DNA of 5,798 nucleotides from Oscillospiraceae bacterium (GTDB taxonomy: Bacteria; Bacillota; Clostridia; Oscillospirales; Ruminococcaceae). The stretch spans positions 1 to 5,798 of the forward strand of contig JAIDPG010000075.1 in assembly GCA_029062865.1 (NCBI GenBank), in the 5' to 3' direction. A program made the position numbers and the translations under genes. The notes beneath the pieces are model-generated. The model did not search any database. It was not told the DNA's origin and saw only the letters and a list, made by a program, of their open reading frames with translations. Positions 5,777 to 5,798 of the stretch are shown piece by piece (the first letter of the stretch is position 1; the number at the start of each line of letters is the position of its first letter).

Positions 5777-5798
5777 AAATAATATCATTCTGCAATAG

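Noticed and set aside
5777..5798. A murB promoter suggested by TATTAT in the minus-strand sequence upstream of the leader hairpin.
   Set aside because: The matching -35 region would lie beyond the window, so the call cannot be supported from what is visible.

Overview
The window looks like a chromosomal segment from a Gram-positive, anaerobic member of the Clostridia, perhaps the Oscillospiraceae/Ruminococcaceae group. The evidence is the order murB - (acetyltransferase) - rapZ - whiA, purine-rich Shine-Dalgarno sites, a Thermotoga/Clostridia-type small ferredoxin, and a flavodoxin-fold protein with a compact cysteine motif. Most genes are GC-rich (60-base samples at 241-300 and 5041-5100 contain 37 and 38 G+C). 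The lineage is inferred from gene content and was not tested by a search.

Layout. 1-708 (+) is the 3' part of an alpha/beta hydrolase whose start lies before the window. 709-869 holds a hairpin and a strong promoter. 870-1277 (+) is an AT-rich gene of unknown function with its own promoter and terminator, and its composition is unlike everything around it. 1343-1380 is a terminator shared by that gene and the converging ferredoxin gene. From 1384 to the end everything lies on the minus strand: a 60-residue ferredoxin (1384-1566), a terminator (1644-1676), a flavodoxin-fold iron-sulfur flavoprotein-like reductase (1681-2301), a structured intergenic element (2351-2464), and then, read right to left, murB (5736-4834), a GNAT acetyltransferase (4800-4345), rapZ (4339-3464) and whiA (3457-2570).

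How the genes may work together. murB makes UDP-MurNAc for peptidoglycan. RapZ is the nucleotide-binding protein linked in other bacteria to control of amino-sugar supply, and WhiA is a DNA-binding protein tied to division and growth. The last three genes of the cluster are spaced a few bases apart and are probably translated from one mRNA. In many Firmicutes yvcK lies between rapZ and whiA; here nothing does. The ferredoxin and the flavoprotein are neighbours and could exchange electrons, but each has its own terminator or promoter signals, so a functional pair is only inferred.

No convincing new multi-gene system is visible. The most unusual items are the nested palindromic element at 2351-2464, the AT-rich orphan gene at 870-1277, and a 10-base inverted repeat that could fold the murB leader back onto its own coding start.
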